The notes under the pieces were generated by a model. It did not search any database. It saw only the letters and a list, made by a program, of their open reading frames with translations, and was not told the origin of the DNA. From JAZKID01 sp963714065 (lineage in GTDB: Bacteria; Pseudomonadota; Alphaproteobacteria; Rhizobiales; UBA4765), in the NCBI GenBank assembly GCA_963714065.1, contig OY970226.1:1302001-1366000 (forward strand): DNA of 64,000 nucleotides. The letters run 5' to 3'. Within the stretch, counting starts at the first letter, position 1. Each line of letters opens with the position of its first letter. The position numbers and the translations under genes were made by a program. This document shows, piece by piece, positions 10,179-18,845 of the stretch.

Positions 10179-10291
10179 TGTCATTCCCGGCCGAGCCTGT
10201 CGAAGACAGGCGAGGGGAAGGGAATCCAAAAAACAATATTGGATCCCCTTCCCTCGGCGCTCATTACATTCGCGCCTCGCCGGGGATGACA
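10179..10291. repeat. cloverleaf-like intergenic repeat, copy 2
   Basis: Fills the gap between grpE and the TRIC-type gene, ending at the grpE stop codon. It shares the outer arms and the GAGGGGAAGGGAATCCA / TGGATCCCCTTCCCTC central arm with copies 1 and 3. The first side arm here is CCTGTC-GAA-GACAGG, different in sequence from copy 1 but still self-complementary. The second side arm is the same as in copy 1. It may also serve as a transcription terminator or 3'-end stabiliser for grpE. Confidence 0.85.
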
Positions 10292-10891
10292 TTAGTCTGT
10301 CGAAGAGGCCGCTTTCGCCTTCGCAACCCCGACCATCGAGGGGCGAAGCGTACGGTCATGAATGGTGTAGCCCTTCTGCACTTCATGAACGACGGTGCCT
10401 GGCGCCGTCTCCGCGCTTTCGGCTTCATACATGGCCTGATGCAAATTGGGGTCGAATTTGGCCCCGAGCGCCGCAATCGGCTTGACGCCGTAACGCTCCA
10501 GCGTTTGCAGCAGGGCGCGCTCGGTAATCTCGACGCCTTCCAGCACGGCGGCCGCAAGCTTGTCGGCTTTCGTTTCCGGCGTGGCGCTCTCGAGCGCGCG
10601 GCGCAGATTGTCGGCAATGCCGAGCATGTCGCCTGCGAATTTGGCAACCGCGTAGGATGAGGCGTCTTTCAGGTCGCGCTCAGTGCGGCGGCGCTGGTTT
10701 TCGAGCTCGGCCATCGCGCGCAACAGCTTGTCTTTCGTATCGACAAGCTCCTGTTCCTGCTTGCCCGCATCGCTATCCTGCATCAACGAGGCGTCGACAT
10801 AAGGCTTGGGCTGCACTGCTGCCTGCGGGGCCTCACTGGTTTGGCTCTCGCCGGCTATTTCTTTTTCATGCGGTTTCTGCATGATAGGCAT
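10292..10891 (-). CDS. grpE: nucleotide exchange factor GrpE
   Basis: Releases ADP from DnaK and resets the Hsp70 cycle. The 199-residue protein has a variable acidic N-terminus, a long coiled-coil helix (ELENQRRRTERDLKDAS), the four-helix part with ADNLRRALE, and the C-terminal beta wing with GAKFDPNLHQAM and GYTIHDRTLRPSMVGVAK. It begins 22 nt after hrcA ends on the same strand, so the two are probably co-transcribed. dnaK and dnaJ are about 4 kb away on the same strand, making this a loose heat-shock cluster. Confidence 0.97.
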   Translation of the reverse strand: MPIMQKPHEKEIAGESQTSEAPQAAVQPKPYVDASLMQDSDAGKQEQELVDTKDKLLRAMAELENQRRRTERDLKDASSYAVAKFAGDMLGIADNLRRALESATPETKADKLAAAVLEGVEITERALLQTLERYGVKPIAALGAKFDPNLHQAMYEAESAETAPGTVVHEVQKGYTIHDRTLRPSMVGVAKAKAASSTD

Positions 10892-10913
10892 ATCGGCCCT
10901 GATCGAGATAAAA

Positions 10914-12008
10914 TCAAGATGGATTTGGCGATAAACCGTTTGAGGCGATCAGCCGGCTGACGAGTTTCGCCGTATAATCGACCATCGGCACGATCCGCCC
11001 GTAATTCAGCCTTGTGGGGCCGATAATGCCCAATACGCCAATGATTTTCTGCTCTTCGTTGCGGAAGGGGGCGGCGATCACCGAAGACCCGGACAGCGAA
11101 AACAGCTTGTTCTCCGAGCCGATGAAGATGCGCACGCCCTCGGCGAGCTCGGCGGCGTTGAGAAGCTGGACGATATCCTTTTCGCGCTCCAGGTCCTCGA
11201 ATAAAAGCCGCACGCGCTCGAGGTCTTCCATGGCCGAAATATTTTGCAGCAGATTGGCGTGCCCGTGCACGATCAGCAGCTTTTCGCCGCCGTCCGGCGC
11301 CTCGCTTAAGGAAGCAAGCCCCTGTTCGACAAGCCTTGCCGTCAGCGCATCGAGCTCGGCCTTGTGCCCGCTCAGGCTCTGCTCGATCTTCTTGCGCGCA
11401 TCTACAAGGTTTTGTCCGCGCACGATGTGATTGAGGAAATTGCCCGCATCGATCAGGGCCGAGGGTGGCAGGCCGGCCGGCAGCTCGACGATGCGGTTTT
11501 CAACTGCGCCGTCTTCCGTCACCAGCACGACTAGCGCACGCGTCAGGTCGAGCGAGACGAATTCGATATGTTTAAGTTTCGCATCGCGTTTGCCGCTCAG
11601 CACGATGCCGGCACCCTTTGACAGACCGGAGAGAAGCGACGATGCCTCGTTCAGCACGGTCTCGATGGGTTTCTTGCTGTCGGAGGCGCGCAGTTCGGCA
11701 TCGATGCGGGCGCGCTCATCAAAGCTGAGATCCCCGATTTCCAGAATGGCGTCGACAAAGAGCCGCAAGCCCGCCTCGGTGGGCAGGCGCCCGGCCGAGG
11801 TGTGCGGCGCATAGATCAGCCCCGCCTGTTCCAGCTCGGCCATCACATTCCTGATCGAGGCCGGCGAAAGCGAGATAGTGCCGAGCTTTGAGAGATTGCG
11901 CGAGCCCACCGGCTCGCCGCTCGCAAGATAGTTTTCGACCAATGATCGAAAAATATCGCGGGAGCGGGCGTTCAGCTGCTCAAGGCCTTGCGGGGTAAGA
12001 GGCGTCAT
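10914..12008 (-). CDS. hrcA: heat-inducible transcription repressor HrcA
   Basis: Repressor that binds CIRCE operators of chaperonin genes. The 364-residue product begins with a winged-helix domain (SRDIFRSLVENYLASGEPVGSRNLSK, then LSPASIRNVMAELEQAGLI and HTSAGRLPTE), followed by a GAF-like core ending NYGRIVPMVDYTAKLVSRLI. The ATG at 12008 is chosen because the longer frame would run into the repeat at 12039-12152. No CIRCE sequence was found in the window, so its targets are probably elsewhere (typically groESL); dnaK here has a sigma-32 promoter instead. Confidence 0.95.
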   Translation of the reverse strand: MTPLTPQGLEQLNARSRDIFRSLVENYLASGEPVGSRNLSKLGTISLSPASIRNVMAELEQAGLIYAPHTSAGRLPTEAGLRLFVDAILEIGDLSFDERARIDAELRASDSKKPIETVLNEASSLLSGLSKGAGIVLSGKRDAKLKHIEFVSLDLTRALVVLVTEDGAVENRIVELPAGLPPSALIDAGNFLNHIVRGQNLVDARKKIEQSLSGHKAELDALTARLVEQGLASLSEAPDGGEKLLIVHGHANLLQNISAMEDLERVRLLFEDLEREKDIVQLLNAAELAEGVRIFIGSENKLFSLSGSSVIAAPFRNEEQKIIGVLGIIGPTRLNYGRIVPMVDYTAKLVSRLIASNGLSPNPS

Positions 12009-12038
12009 GCCTCTGATATAGCCTGAAGAGGCCGTAAT

Positions 12039-12152
12039 TGTCATTCCCGGCCGAGCGAAACGAAGTTGAGCGAGGGGAAGGGAATCCAAGTATCAAGTAT
12101 AATGTAGATCCCCTTCCCTCGCCCTGCTTCGCAGGGCTCGCCGGGGATGACA
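12039..12152. repeat. cloverleaf-like intergenic repeat, copy 3
   Basis: Lies between the divergent hrcA and rph genes. Outer and central arms match copies 1 and 2. Both side arms differ: the first is the weakly paired GCGAAACGAAGTTGAGCG, and the second is GCCCTGC-TTC-GCAGGGC, a perfect hairpin replacing the GGCGC...GCGCC arm of the other copies. The exchange of one self-complementary side arm for another in the same place suggests selection on folding. Because it lies between divergent genes, simple terminator function is unlikely for this copy. Confidence 0.85.
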
Positions 12153-12215
12153 ACAACGTTTGGCCTTTGACGCCAGGCCTTTCGCGCGGTACATCCGGCG
12201 GTCTGGAGGAATTTT

Positions 12216-12932
12216 ATGCGTTCAACTCAACGCAAGGATACGGATCCGCGCGCCGTTACCCTTGAGCTCAATCCCGTCAAATATGCGGAAGGCTCGTGCC
12301 TTGCCAAATTCGGCGATACGCATGTGCTGGTGACGGCCTCGGTCGAGGAGAAGGTGCCGCAATGGCTGAAGGGCAAGGGGCAGGGCTGGATTTCCGCCGA
12401 ATACGGCATGCTGCCGCGCGCCACCCATGAGCGGACGAGGCGCGAGGCAAGCCAGGGCAAACAGTCCGGCCGCACGCTCGAGATCCAGCGCCTGATCGGC
12501 CGCTCGCTCCGCACGATCACCAATCTGCAGATCTTGGGCGAAAAACAGATCCTGATCGATTGCGACGTCTTGCAGGCCGATGGCGGCACGCGCACCGCCT
12601 CCATCACAGGTGCGTGGGTGGCACTTCATGCCTGCTGCCGCTGGATGGTGGAGCGGCGCATGCTGGCTGCCATGCCGGTGAAGGATCATGTCGCGGCCAT
12701 TTCCTGCGGGCTGACCAATGGCCGCACGCTGCTCGATCTCGATTACGAGGAAGATTCCACCGCCGATACGGACGCCAATTTCGTGCTCACGGGGGACGGC
12801 GGCATTGTCGAGATCCAGGGCACGGCCGAGAAGAAGCCGTTCACGGAAGCAGAGTTCGCGCAGATGCTGCAACTTGCGCGGCAAGGCTGTGCTGTGTTGA
12901 TCGAAAAACAGAAGCAGGCGGTTGCAGGCTGA
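12216..12932 (+). CDS. rph: ribonuclease PH
   Basis: Phosphorolytic 3'-5' exoribonuclease that trims tRNA and other RNA 3' ends. The 238-residue length is standard. Visible hallmarks are the start MRSTQRKDTDPR, SVEEKVPQWLKGKGQGW, the tRNA-contacting TRREASQGKQSGRTLEIQRL region, and IDCDVLQADGGTRTASI in the catalytic core. The ATG follows CTGGAGGAATTTT, an ideal ribosome-binding site. It begins the rph-rdgB-hemW run, with rdgB starting one base after its stop, a common alphaproteobacterial arrangement next to hrcA. Confidence 0.97.
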   Translation: MRSTQRKDTDPRAVTLELNPVKYAEGSCLAKFGDTHVLVTASVEEKVPQWLKGKGQGWISAEYGMLPRATHERTRREASQGKQSGRTLEIQRLIGRSLRTITNLQILGEKQILIDCDVLQADGGTRTASITGAWVALHACCRWMVERRMLAAMPVKDHVAAISCGLTNGRTLLDLDYEEDSTADTDANFVLTGDGGIVEIQGTAEKKPFTEAEFAQMLQLARQGCAVLIEKQKQAVAG

Positions 12933-12933
12933 C

Positions 12934-13545
12934 ATGCGTGCGCGGCTGAAGAGCGGCGATAAAATCGTTTTCGCCACGCATAACCGGGGAAAGCTTAATG
13001 AGCTGCGCGCGCTGCTTGCACCTTGCGGCATTGTCGCCCTGTCCGCGCATGAGCTGCAATTGCCGGAGCCCGAGGAAACGGGCACGAGTTTTGCCGAAAA
13101 TGCCTTGATCAAGGCACGTGCCTGTATGTTGGCTTCAAACCTGCCGGCGCTGGCCGACGATTCCGGCCTGTGCGTGGAAGCGCTGAACGGTGCGCCTGGA
13201 ATTCATTCGGCGCGTTGGGCGGGAGAGAAAAAAGATTTTTTATCGGCCATGGTGCGTATCGAGCATGAATTGAAAAGCAGCAATGCGCAGGACAGGCGCG
13301 CGCATTTCGCTTGCGTGCTGGCATTGGCATGCCCCGACGGGGCGGAAGAGATTTTCGAAGGCCGTGTCGATGGCAGGCTGACCTTTCCGCCGCGCGGCGA
13401 TAAAGGCTTCGGCTACGATCCCATTTTCGTTCCGGATGGGCAAAGCCGGACCTTCGCCGAAATGGAGGGGGTGGAGAAACAGGCGCTCTCGCATCGCGCC
13501 CGCGCCTTTCAGGCTTTTGCTGAAACCTGTTTGCTGGCTTTTTAA
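12934..13545 (+). CDS. rdgB: XTP/dITP diphosphatase (RdgB/HAM1 family)
   Basis: House-cleaning pyrophosphatase that hydrolyses dITP, XTP and ITP to monophosphates and keeps non-canonical purines out of nucleic acids. The 203-residue product has VFATHNRGKLNELR, ETGTSFAENALIKA, ALADDSGLCVEAL with the metal-binding Asp pair, and the C-terminal GFGYDPIFVP and SHRARAF. The ATG at 12934, one base after the rph stop and behind AGGCTGAC, is preferred to an in-frame TTG at 12922. Confidence 0.96.
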   Translation: MRARLKSGDKIVFATHNRGKLNELRALLAPCGIVALSAHELQLPEPEETGTSFAENALIKARACMLASNLPALADDSGLCVEALNGAPGIHSARWAGEKKDFLSAMVRIEHELKSSNAQDRRAHFACVLALACPDGAEEIFEGRVDGRLTFPPRGDKGFGYDPIFVPDGQSRTFAEMEGVEKQALSHRARAFQAFAETCLLAF

Positions 13546-13571
13546 AATCATGCCGGATATGCCTTTGTCGT

Positions 13572-14777
13572 ATGAACATGGATTTTGACCAATTCGGTAC
13601 GACATTGGCGGCAGGGGCTGTGGCGGAAAATTCCGATCCGGGTTTTGGCGTCTATGTGCATTGGCCGTTTTGCATGGCGAAATGCCCCTATTGCGATTTC
13701 AACAGCCATGTGCGCCACCAGAAGCCGGACCAGATGCGCTATGCCAAGGCCTTTGCGCGCGAGCTTGCCCATCAGGCGCAACTTGCCAAGGGCAAGAAAG
13801 TCGGCAGCATTTTCTTCGGCGGCGGCACGCCCTCATTAATGGAGCCGCGCGTGATCGAGGCGGCGCTGGAAGCGATTTCAGCGCAATGGCAGCTCAGCCC
13901 CAATATTGAGATCACCATGGAAGCGAACCCGACCAGCGTGGAGGCGAAAAATTTTGCCGCCTATCGCCAGGCTGGCGTGAACCGCCTGTCATTGGGCATT
14001 CAATCTTTGCGCGATCATGATCTGAAAAAACTCGGGCGGCTGCATAGCGCGCAGGAAGCGCTCGACGCGCTTGCTATCGCGCGCAGGCATTTCGACCGCG
14101 TCTCCTTTGATCTGATTTACGCGCGCGAGGGGCAGACATTGAAAGAGTGGCGCGACGAATTGCGCGAGGCGCTCAAACTTTCGCCTGACCATCTCTCGCT
14201 CTATCAGCTCACCATCGAGCCGGACACGCGCTTCGAGCAGCTTTATCTGAAAGGCGTGCTCGAAATCCCCGATCCGGAGCTCGCGCGCGCGTTCTACGAA
14301 GTGACGCTGGACCTGACGGCAAAAGCCGGGCTTCCCGCTTACGAAATCTCCAATCACGCAAGGCCGGGCCATGAATGCCGGCACAATCTCGTCTACTGGC
14401 GCTATGGCGATTATGCGGGTGTTGGCCCGGGCGCGCATGCGAGATTTAATGTGCAGGGCAAGCGCGTTGCCCTCGTTTCCGAAAAACATCCCGAGACCTG
14501 GCTGAAGCGGGTCGAGGCCGAGGGGCATGCTGGGATCGACATGGAATGGCTCGATTCAGAGGAGCAGGGCGACGAAATGCTGCTGATGGGCCTGCGCCTG
14601 TCGGAAGGCATCGATCCGCGCCGCTATGCGCTGATTGCCGGGCGGCCCCTCAATCAGCGTCGCGTCAACCTGCTGGAAGAGCAGAACTTTATCGAGCGCC
14701 TCGGCAATGGCCGCATTCGCGCCACGCACGAAGGCTGGCTGCTGCTAGACGCTCTGGTTGCAGATCTCGCCATATAG
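13572..14777 (+). CDS. hemW: radical SAM heme chaperone HemW
   Basis: Formerly annotated as coproporphyrinogen III oxidase-like; HemW proteins bind heme and deliver it to respiratory targets. The 401-residue protein has the radical-SAM cluster motif C34-C38-C41 in PFCMAKCPYCDF, the SAM-binding FFGGGTPSLM, ITMEANPTS, and RLSLGIQS, as in the family. It carries the short HemW C-terminus rather than the HemN type. It follows rdgB by 26 nt on the same strand. Confidence 0.94.
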   Translation: MNMDFDQFGTTLAAGAVAENSDPGFGVYVHWPFCMAKCPYCDFNSHVRHQKPDQMRYAKAFARELAHQAQLAKGKKVGSIFFGGGTPSLMEPRVIEAALEAISAQWQLSPNIEITMEANPTSVEAKNFAAYRQAGVNRLSLGIQSLRDHDLKKLGRLHSAQEALDALAIARRHFDRVSFDLIYAREGQTLKEWRDELREALKLSPDHLSLYQLTIEPDTRFEQLYLKGVLEIPDPELARAFYEVTLDLTAKAGLPAYEISNHARPGHECRHNLVYWRYGDYAGVGPGAHARFNVQGKRVALVSEKHPETWLKRVEAEGHAGIDMEWLDSEEQGDEMLLMGLRLSEGIDPRRYALIAGRPLNQRRVNLLEEQNFIERLGNGRIRATHEGWLLLDALVADLAI

Positions 14778-14860
14778 ATAAAATTTAATTTGTTATCGGC
14801 CCCTAGCCCGCTTTACATTTGATATTGATTATCAGGGCTCGCACCGAGTACAGGCGGCTG

Positions 14861-15937
14861 ATGCAGATTGATCGCAATGGCATTAAAGACCAGTACAGTT
14901 TCTATGAGCTGGACCGGAATCGTAACGGCGTGCTGGACCCGGAGGAAGTAGGCCCTCTCTACTGCGTTGCGAGTAGCGACGAGAAATGTTCAGGACGCGA
15001 GCCCCTTTCGCCATTTGGCGAGGCTTATAAAAAATATTGGGAAGCCGCCATCGACGGAAATAAGCAAAAGCTGCTCGCTACCCTGGACAGGTTCGATACA
15101 AACCAGGACGGGCACATCAGCAGCTGGAATGAATGGGCGGATTTAAAAAAATTCCTGATGGACGGTAATCCGCGTTTGTCCGGTAAATATCTGGACGAGA
15201 TGATGGATAAATATGACGAATCCTACGGCCCGACCTGGTGGGTATCATTGGATATGATTAAGGAAAAACTGAAGCCCCATTTTGAATGGACCGCGGTTAG
15301 GGAAGGATCTGAAATGGCGCAAGCCTTTTCAGCCGTGCAATTGTCCAGGATATTAAGCGAGGAAGAGTTCGGAAATCCTTTCAAGGCCTATGTAGGCATG
15401 AATGTCGCGCAGGTCTATGAAGTAAATCAGCGTTACGAGATCGGGCAGATCAAGGTCACCGAGCAGGAATACGAAAAATGGAAACTGTTTGCCCGGGTCG
15501 CGGGCGCAAATAATTTTCTCGATATTAAATCGGTAGACAAATCGGCGCGGGCGCCGGTTGTTGCGAAAACATCGGGCAAAAAGCGCCGTAAAAAAACTTA
15601 TGCAGTGCCGAATAATTCTGAACTGAAAGCGTTGCTCGACATCTACGGCACAAAAGGCCGATTGAATAAAGGGCAGCAGGATAGGCTGTTAGCCGAAACC
15701 GGACTGAAATTTTATAATAGGGAAAGAGACGGTGTGAATGTATACGCGAAACCCTATGATGTGTTGAATACATCCATCGTTGCGACACCGGGGTTTTTCT
15801 GGAACAGAGGCTCGCCTGCGGCATCCGATGAAGAAGAAAGCAAAGGCTATCGTTTTTACGACCTGTTCCGGAGATATTTTATCGACGAAGGCATCATCGA
15901 AGACGACACGGGTGCGCAAGGCCCCATAGATCCTTGA
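14861..15937 (+). CDS. orphan protein with EF-hand calcium loops
   Basis: A 358-residue protein I do not recognise. Near its start it has a canonical EF-hand loop, DRNRNGVLDPEE, and about 50 residues later DTNQDGHISSWN, which has Asn instead of Glu at the twelfth ligand position. The middle is charged and helical, with a basic patch GKKRRKKTY near residue 245, and the tail is acidic. No signal peptide or transmembrane segment is seen. The ATG at 14861 behind AGGCGG is preferred over a TTG at 14819. Codon use is more A+T-rich than in hemW before it. It probably binds calcium; its role is unknown. Confidence 0.72.
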   Translation: MQIDRNGIKDQYSFYELDRNRNGVLDPEEVGPLYCVASSDEKCSGREPLSPFGEAYKKYWEAAIDGNKQKLLATLDRFDTNQDGHISSWNEWADLKKFLMDGNPRLSGKYLDEMMDKYDESYGPTWWVSLDMIKEKLKPHFEWTAVREGSEMAQAFSAVQLSRILSEEEFGNPFKAYVGMNVAQVYEVNQRYEIGQIKVTEQEYEKWKLFARVAGANNFLDIKSVDKSARAPVVAKTSGKKRRKKTYAVPNNSELKALLDIYGTKGRLNKGQQDRLLAETGLKFYNRERDGVNVYAKPYDVLNTSIVATPGFFWNRGSPAASDEEESKGYRFYDLFRRYFIDEGIIEDDTGAQGPIDP

Positions 15938-16055
15938 TGTTGCGATTGTATTATTTCACATTTTAGACAAATTTTTATTATAGGTGATGAGTCGCTTACA
16001 AAGTAATTGATTGATCGGGGCACAAGATTTACATTAGCCTATAAGGAAAAATCCT

Positions 16056-16676
16056 ATGTTTAAAATTGATCAGTCTTCTTCGTTAAATTATACGGCAGAC
16101 AGGGAAAGAGCGTTTGGCTCTTTTTTTCAGCGGAAGCAAACCCCGAATATTCGGCCACCAGTCGCGGACAAGCCGCATTTGCCAGCAAGTGCGGCTGAAG
16201 TCGGGCTTGTTTTTTTGGCCGCCGCTGAGCGAGGGCCGATTATAACCGAAAGCGGGACAGGGAAAGTTACTATCTCTGATCTTAAAGTTTACAGAAACAA
16301 AATTGAGGGGCCGGATTTCGGACGAGCTATTATTGTTGCGGAATATCGCACTCGAGCAGGAGAAGAGCGCACGACCTATTTTCTTTACACGCCGGAAGAC
16401 AGAAGAATTCGCGAATGCACTGACGTGGTAGGAATGGGCGCCGCCGCAGGCAAGCTGGCGATGCTGCAAAAGCGAATTGAAGTTCTTGAGAACCGGAATC
16501 TAAAAGAAATCAATGACGCTATAACTAAAATCAATGAAACCGAAAGAAAGCCACAAGGTTTAAAACTGGTGCCGCTTTTAACAAAGGAAGAGACCGAGCA
16601 GGAGTTGAAAACTTTGAAGGCCAGAGAGACACTGCTTCTTGAGCAGGTCGATGTCGACAAACCCAGCAAGGCTTAA
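16056..16676 (+). CDS. orphan cytoplasmic protein with C-terminal coiled coil
   Basis: A 206-residue protein of unknown family. The first 60 residues are polar and probably disordered with a PPVADKPHLPASAAE stretch; the middle (about 70-130) looks like a mixed alpha/beta domain (GKVTISDLKVY, AIIVAEYRTRAGEERTTYFLY); residues 145-200 are heptad-like and rich in Lys, Glu and Leu, suggesting a coiled coil. The ATG follows ATAAGGAAAAATCCT. No secretion signal is seen. It lies 118 bp downstream of the EF-hand orphan, on the same strand, and is likewise A+T-richer than the flanking housekeeping genes. Confidence 0.62.
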   Translation: MFKIDQSSSLNYTADRERAFGSFFQRKQTPNIRPPVADKPHLPASAAEVGLVFLAAAERGPIITESGTGKVTISDLKVYRNKIEGPDFGRAIIVAEYRTRAGEERTTYFLYTPEDRRIRECTDVVGMGAAAGKLAMLQKRIEVLENRNLKEINDAITKINETERKPQGLKLVPLLTKEETEQELKTLKARETLLLEQVDVDKPSKA

Positions 16677-16684
16677 GAAAAGAT

Positions 16685-17893
16685 CTAAGTCCCCGCCCCA
16701 AAAGTTTTTGGTGCAGGGCTGATGGCGCGCACGGTGCCGCCGCCGATCTCGAGCACGGCAATGCCGCGCTGGTTGATACCGTTCGGCAGAAAGCGGAAAA
16801 TGCCGTCCACGCCCGAAAAGCCGCCGGTGTTTGTTAACGTCGCCTGCGAGAAACGCTGGCCCGGCGGCATCTGCTTAATCAGCGCTGCCGCCAGCAGCGT
16901 TGCATCGTAAGACAACGAGGCCTGTCGCGCCGGGTCGGACCCATATTTGGAGCGATAGCGGCCGGCGAAAGCGGCAAAGCCCGCGCTGTCGGGCGCGGCA
17001 TACCAGCCGCCTTTTGCCAATGGGTTACGATGCAAGCGCGCATCGTCCCAGCGCCCGGTGCCGAGAAGTTTCAAATTAGCGGTTGGAATATTCGCCGTTT
17101 TCAGCGCGTCCAGCACGAGGCCGACGCCGTCCGGCCCGTCGGGAATGAACAGGGCATCGGCCTGGCGCAGCGCGGGGGCGAGACGGTTGACGGCGGCCTG
17201 CACATCTTCCTTGTTCAACGCATAACGCTCGATGCCGGTTAATCTGCCGCCCACGCGTGTCACGGCGGTGCGGAATTCCGCCTCCGCCACGGTTCCATAG
17301 GCATCGCCCGGCAGCAGCGCCGCATAAGAGCGGCGGCCTTTCAAGGATGCGAATTCGACAATGCGGCCGACATCGGCAGAGGGCAGGAAGCTTAAGAGAT
17401 AAACGCCGGGGCTTGCCACATTCTCGTCCGACGAGAAGGCGATGACGGGAATGCCGGCCGTGCGCGCGGTCTGCCCCGCCGTGCTGACCGAAGAGGCGAA
17501 CAGGGGACCTAAGATAATCTGCGCGCCTTCCGTGATGGCGCCTTGCGTTGCCGCCTGCGCGCCCTGTGGCGTGCCGAGATCGTCCTTGAGCAGAATTTGC
17601 GTATCCTGCGCCTGTGCTTCGGCAAGTGCCAGTTCGGCCGCAAGCCGCATGCTTTGCGCGGCCGCACCTGCATTGCCCGAACCCGAAAGCGGCAGGATCA
17701 AGGCAATCTTGTTGGCCCCTCCGCCGATCGCTTCGCCGGGAGGAAGTGCCGCCCGTTCGGATGGCATGGGCGCGCCAAAGCCGCCGAAATTCGAGCAGCC
17801 GGCCAGAAATATGGCCAAGGCCAGCCATGCATTGCGGTGCGACAGGGAGATATTGGAAATGAAGTTGGACAAGTTAAGCCTCCAGCTTTGCAT
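16685..17893 (-). CDS. penicillin-binding protein activator (LpoA/LppC-like lipoprotein)
   Basis: A 402-residue lipoprotein with a type I periplasmic-binding fold related to LpoA/LppC (COG3107) and Leu/Ile/Val-binding proteins. The signal peptide ends in the lipobox LAGC near residue 32. The mature part opens with IALILPLSGSGNAGAA and shows the two-lobed pattern with VIAFSSDENVASPGVYL. In gammaproteobacteria the family activates PBP1A; alphaproteobacterial members usually sit divergent to rsmI, as here. The ATG at 17893 has no ribosome-binding site, while a TTG at 17872 has GGAGG six bases before it, so translation may start there. Confidence 0.85.
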   Translation of the reverse strand: MQSWRLNLSNFISNISLSHRNAWLALAIFLAGCSNFGGFGAPMPSERAALPPGEAIGGGANKIALILPLSGSGNAGAAAQSMRLAAELALAEAQAQDTQILLKDDLGTPQGAQAATQGAITEGAQIILGPLFASSVSTAGQTARTAGIPVIAFSSDENVASPGVYLLSFLPSADVGRIVEFASLKGRRSYAALLPGDAYGTVAEAEFRTAVTRVGGRLTGIERYALNKEDVQAAVNRLAPALRQADALFIPDGPDGVGLVLDALKTANIPTANLKLLGTGRWDDARLHRNPLAKGGWYAAPDSAGFAAFAGRYRSKYGSDPARQASLSYDATLLAAALIKQMPPGQRFSQATLTNTGGFSGVDGIFRFLPNGINQRGIAVLEIGGGTVRAISPAPKTFGAGT

Positions 17894-17936
17894 TTAGCAG
17901 TTGATAGCATGGATTGCGCCATGCGAAAAAGGCTTA

Positions 17937-18845
17937 ATGAAGGACGCGGCCGCAAAATCTTTGCCGGAGCAGGGCACAAACAGTTTCATCCTGTTCGGCC
18001 AGACCGTGCAGGTGAGCGCGCTCTATCCCGGATTGCATGTGCTGGCGACACCCATCGGCAATCTCGAGGATATTACCTTGCGCGCGCTGAAGGCGCTGGC
18101 GGGCGCTAATCGCATCGCCTGCGAGGATACGCGCGTGAGCGTGAAACTTTTGCAGCGCTACGGCATTCGCAAGCCGCTCCTGAGCTATCATGAACATAAT
18201 GCGCGCCTGCAGGGAAAAAAACTGCTCGATCTGATCGAAAGCGGAGAGGCCATCGCGCTGATTTCCGATGCCGGCACGCCGCTTCTGTCGGACCCAGGCG
18301 CGCGCCTCGTTGCAGATACGCTGGCCGCGGGCTTTCGGGTGACCGCCTATCCCGGCGCGTCGGCGCTTCTGGCGGCGCTTGCGAGTTGCGGGGTTGAGAG
18401 CGAACAGTTTCATTTCAAGGGCTTTCTGCCGCCGAAATCTTCTGCGCGGCGCAAAGCGCTGACAGACATGCAATCCATTCCCGGCACGCTGGTGTTTTTT
18501 GAGACCGCGCCGCGCCTTGCCTCTTCGCTCGCCGACATGGCGGAGATTTTGGGGGAGCGGCAGGCGGCTCTCTGCCGCGAGCTGACCAAGCTGCATGAAA
18601 CAATCGTGCGCGGCACGCTTGCCGGACTTGCGGCGCAATTTGGCGCAGAAAACGTCAAGGGCGAGATCGTGCTTGTCGTGGGACCATGCACGGAAAAGGA
18701 AACAAGGCAGGATATCGAGCCGCTTCTTGCGAGCGCCTTGAAAAAATATTCGCTGAAAGAAGCGGTAGCCCAGGTCGCATTGCAAAGTAAAACGCCGCGG
18801 CGCGAGGTTTACGCGCAGGCTCTCCGCATGAAGGAGAAATTATGA
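17937..18845 (+). CDS. rsmI: 16S rRNA (cytidine1402-2'-O)-methyltransferase
   Basis: Methylates the 2'-hydroxyl of C1402 in the ribosomal P site. The 302-residue protein has the tetrapyrrole-methylase fold: LHVLATPIGNLEDITLRAL, CEDTR, LLSYHEHN, ALISDAGTPLLSDPGARLV and YPGASALLAALASCG, each conserved in RsmI. The ATG at 17937 behind AAGGCTTA is preferred to a TTG at 17901. yraN overlaps its stop codon as ATGA. Confidence 0.96.
   Translation: MKDAAAKSLPEQGTNSFILFGQTVQVSALYPGLHVLATPIGNLEDITLRALKALAGANRIACEDTRVSVKLLQRYGIRKPLLSYHEHNARLQGKKLLDLIESGEAIALISDAGTPLLSDPGARLVADTLAAGFRVTAYPGASALLAALASCGVESEQFHFKGFLPPKSSARRKALTDMQSIPGTLVFFETAPRLASSLADMAEILGERQAALCRELTKLHETIVRGTLAGLAAQFGAENVKGEIVLVVGPCTEKETRQDIEPLLASALKKYSLKEAVAQVALQSKTPRREVYAQALRMKEKL

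Noticed and set aside
12009..12089. 27-residue N-terminal extension of hrcA
   Set aside because: It would be encoded by the intergenic repeat at 12039-12152 and has no counterpart in the family.
8945..16035. TTTACATT shared upstream of the genes at 9017, 14861 and 16056, considered as a common promoter element
   Set aside because: An 8-base A+T-rich string in A+T-rich leaders is expected by chance, its distance to the start varies widely, and the other orphans lack it.
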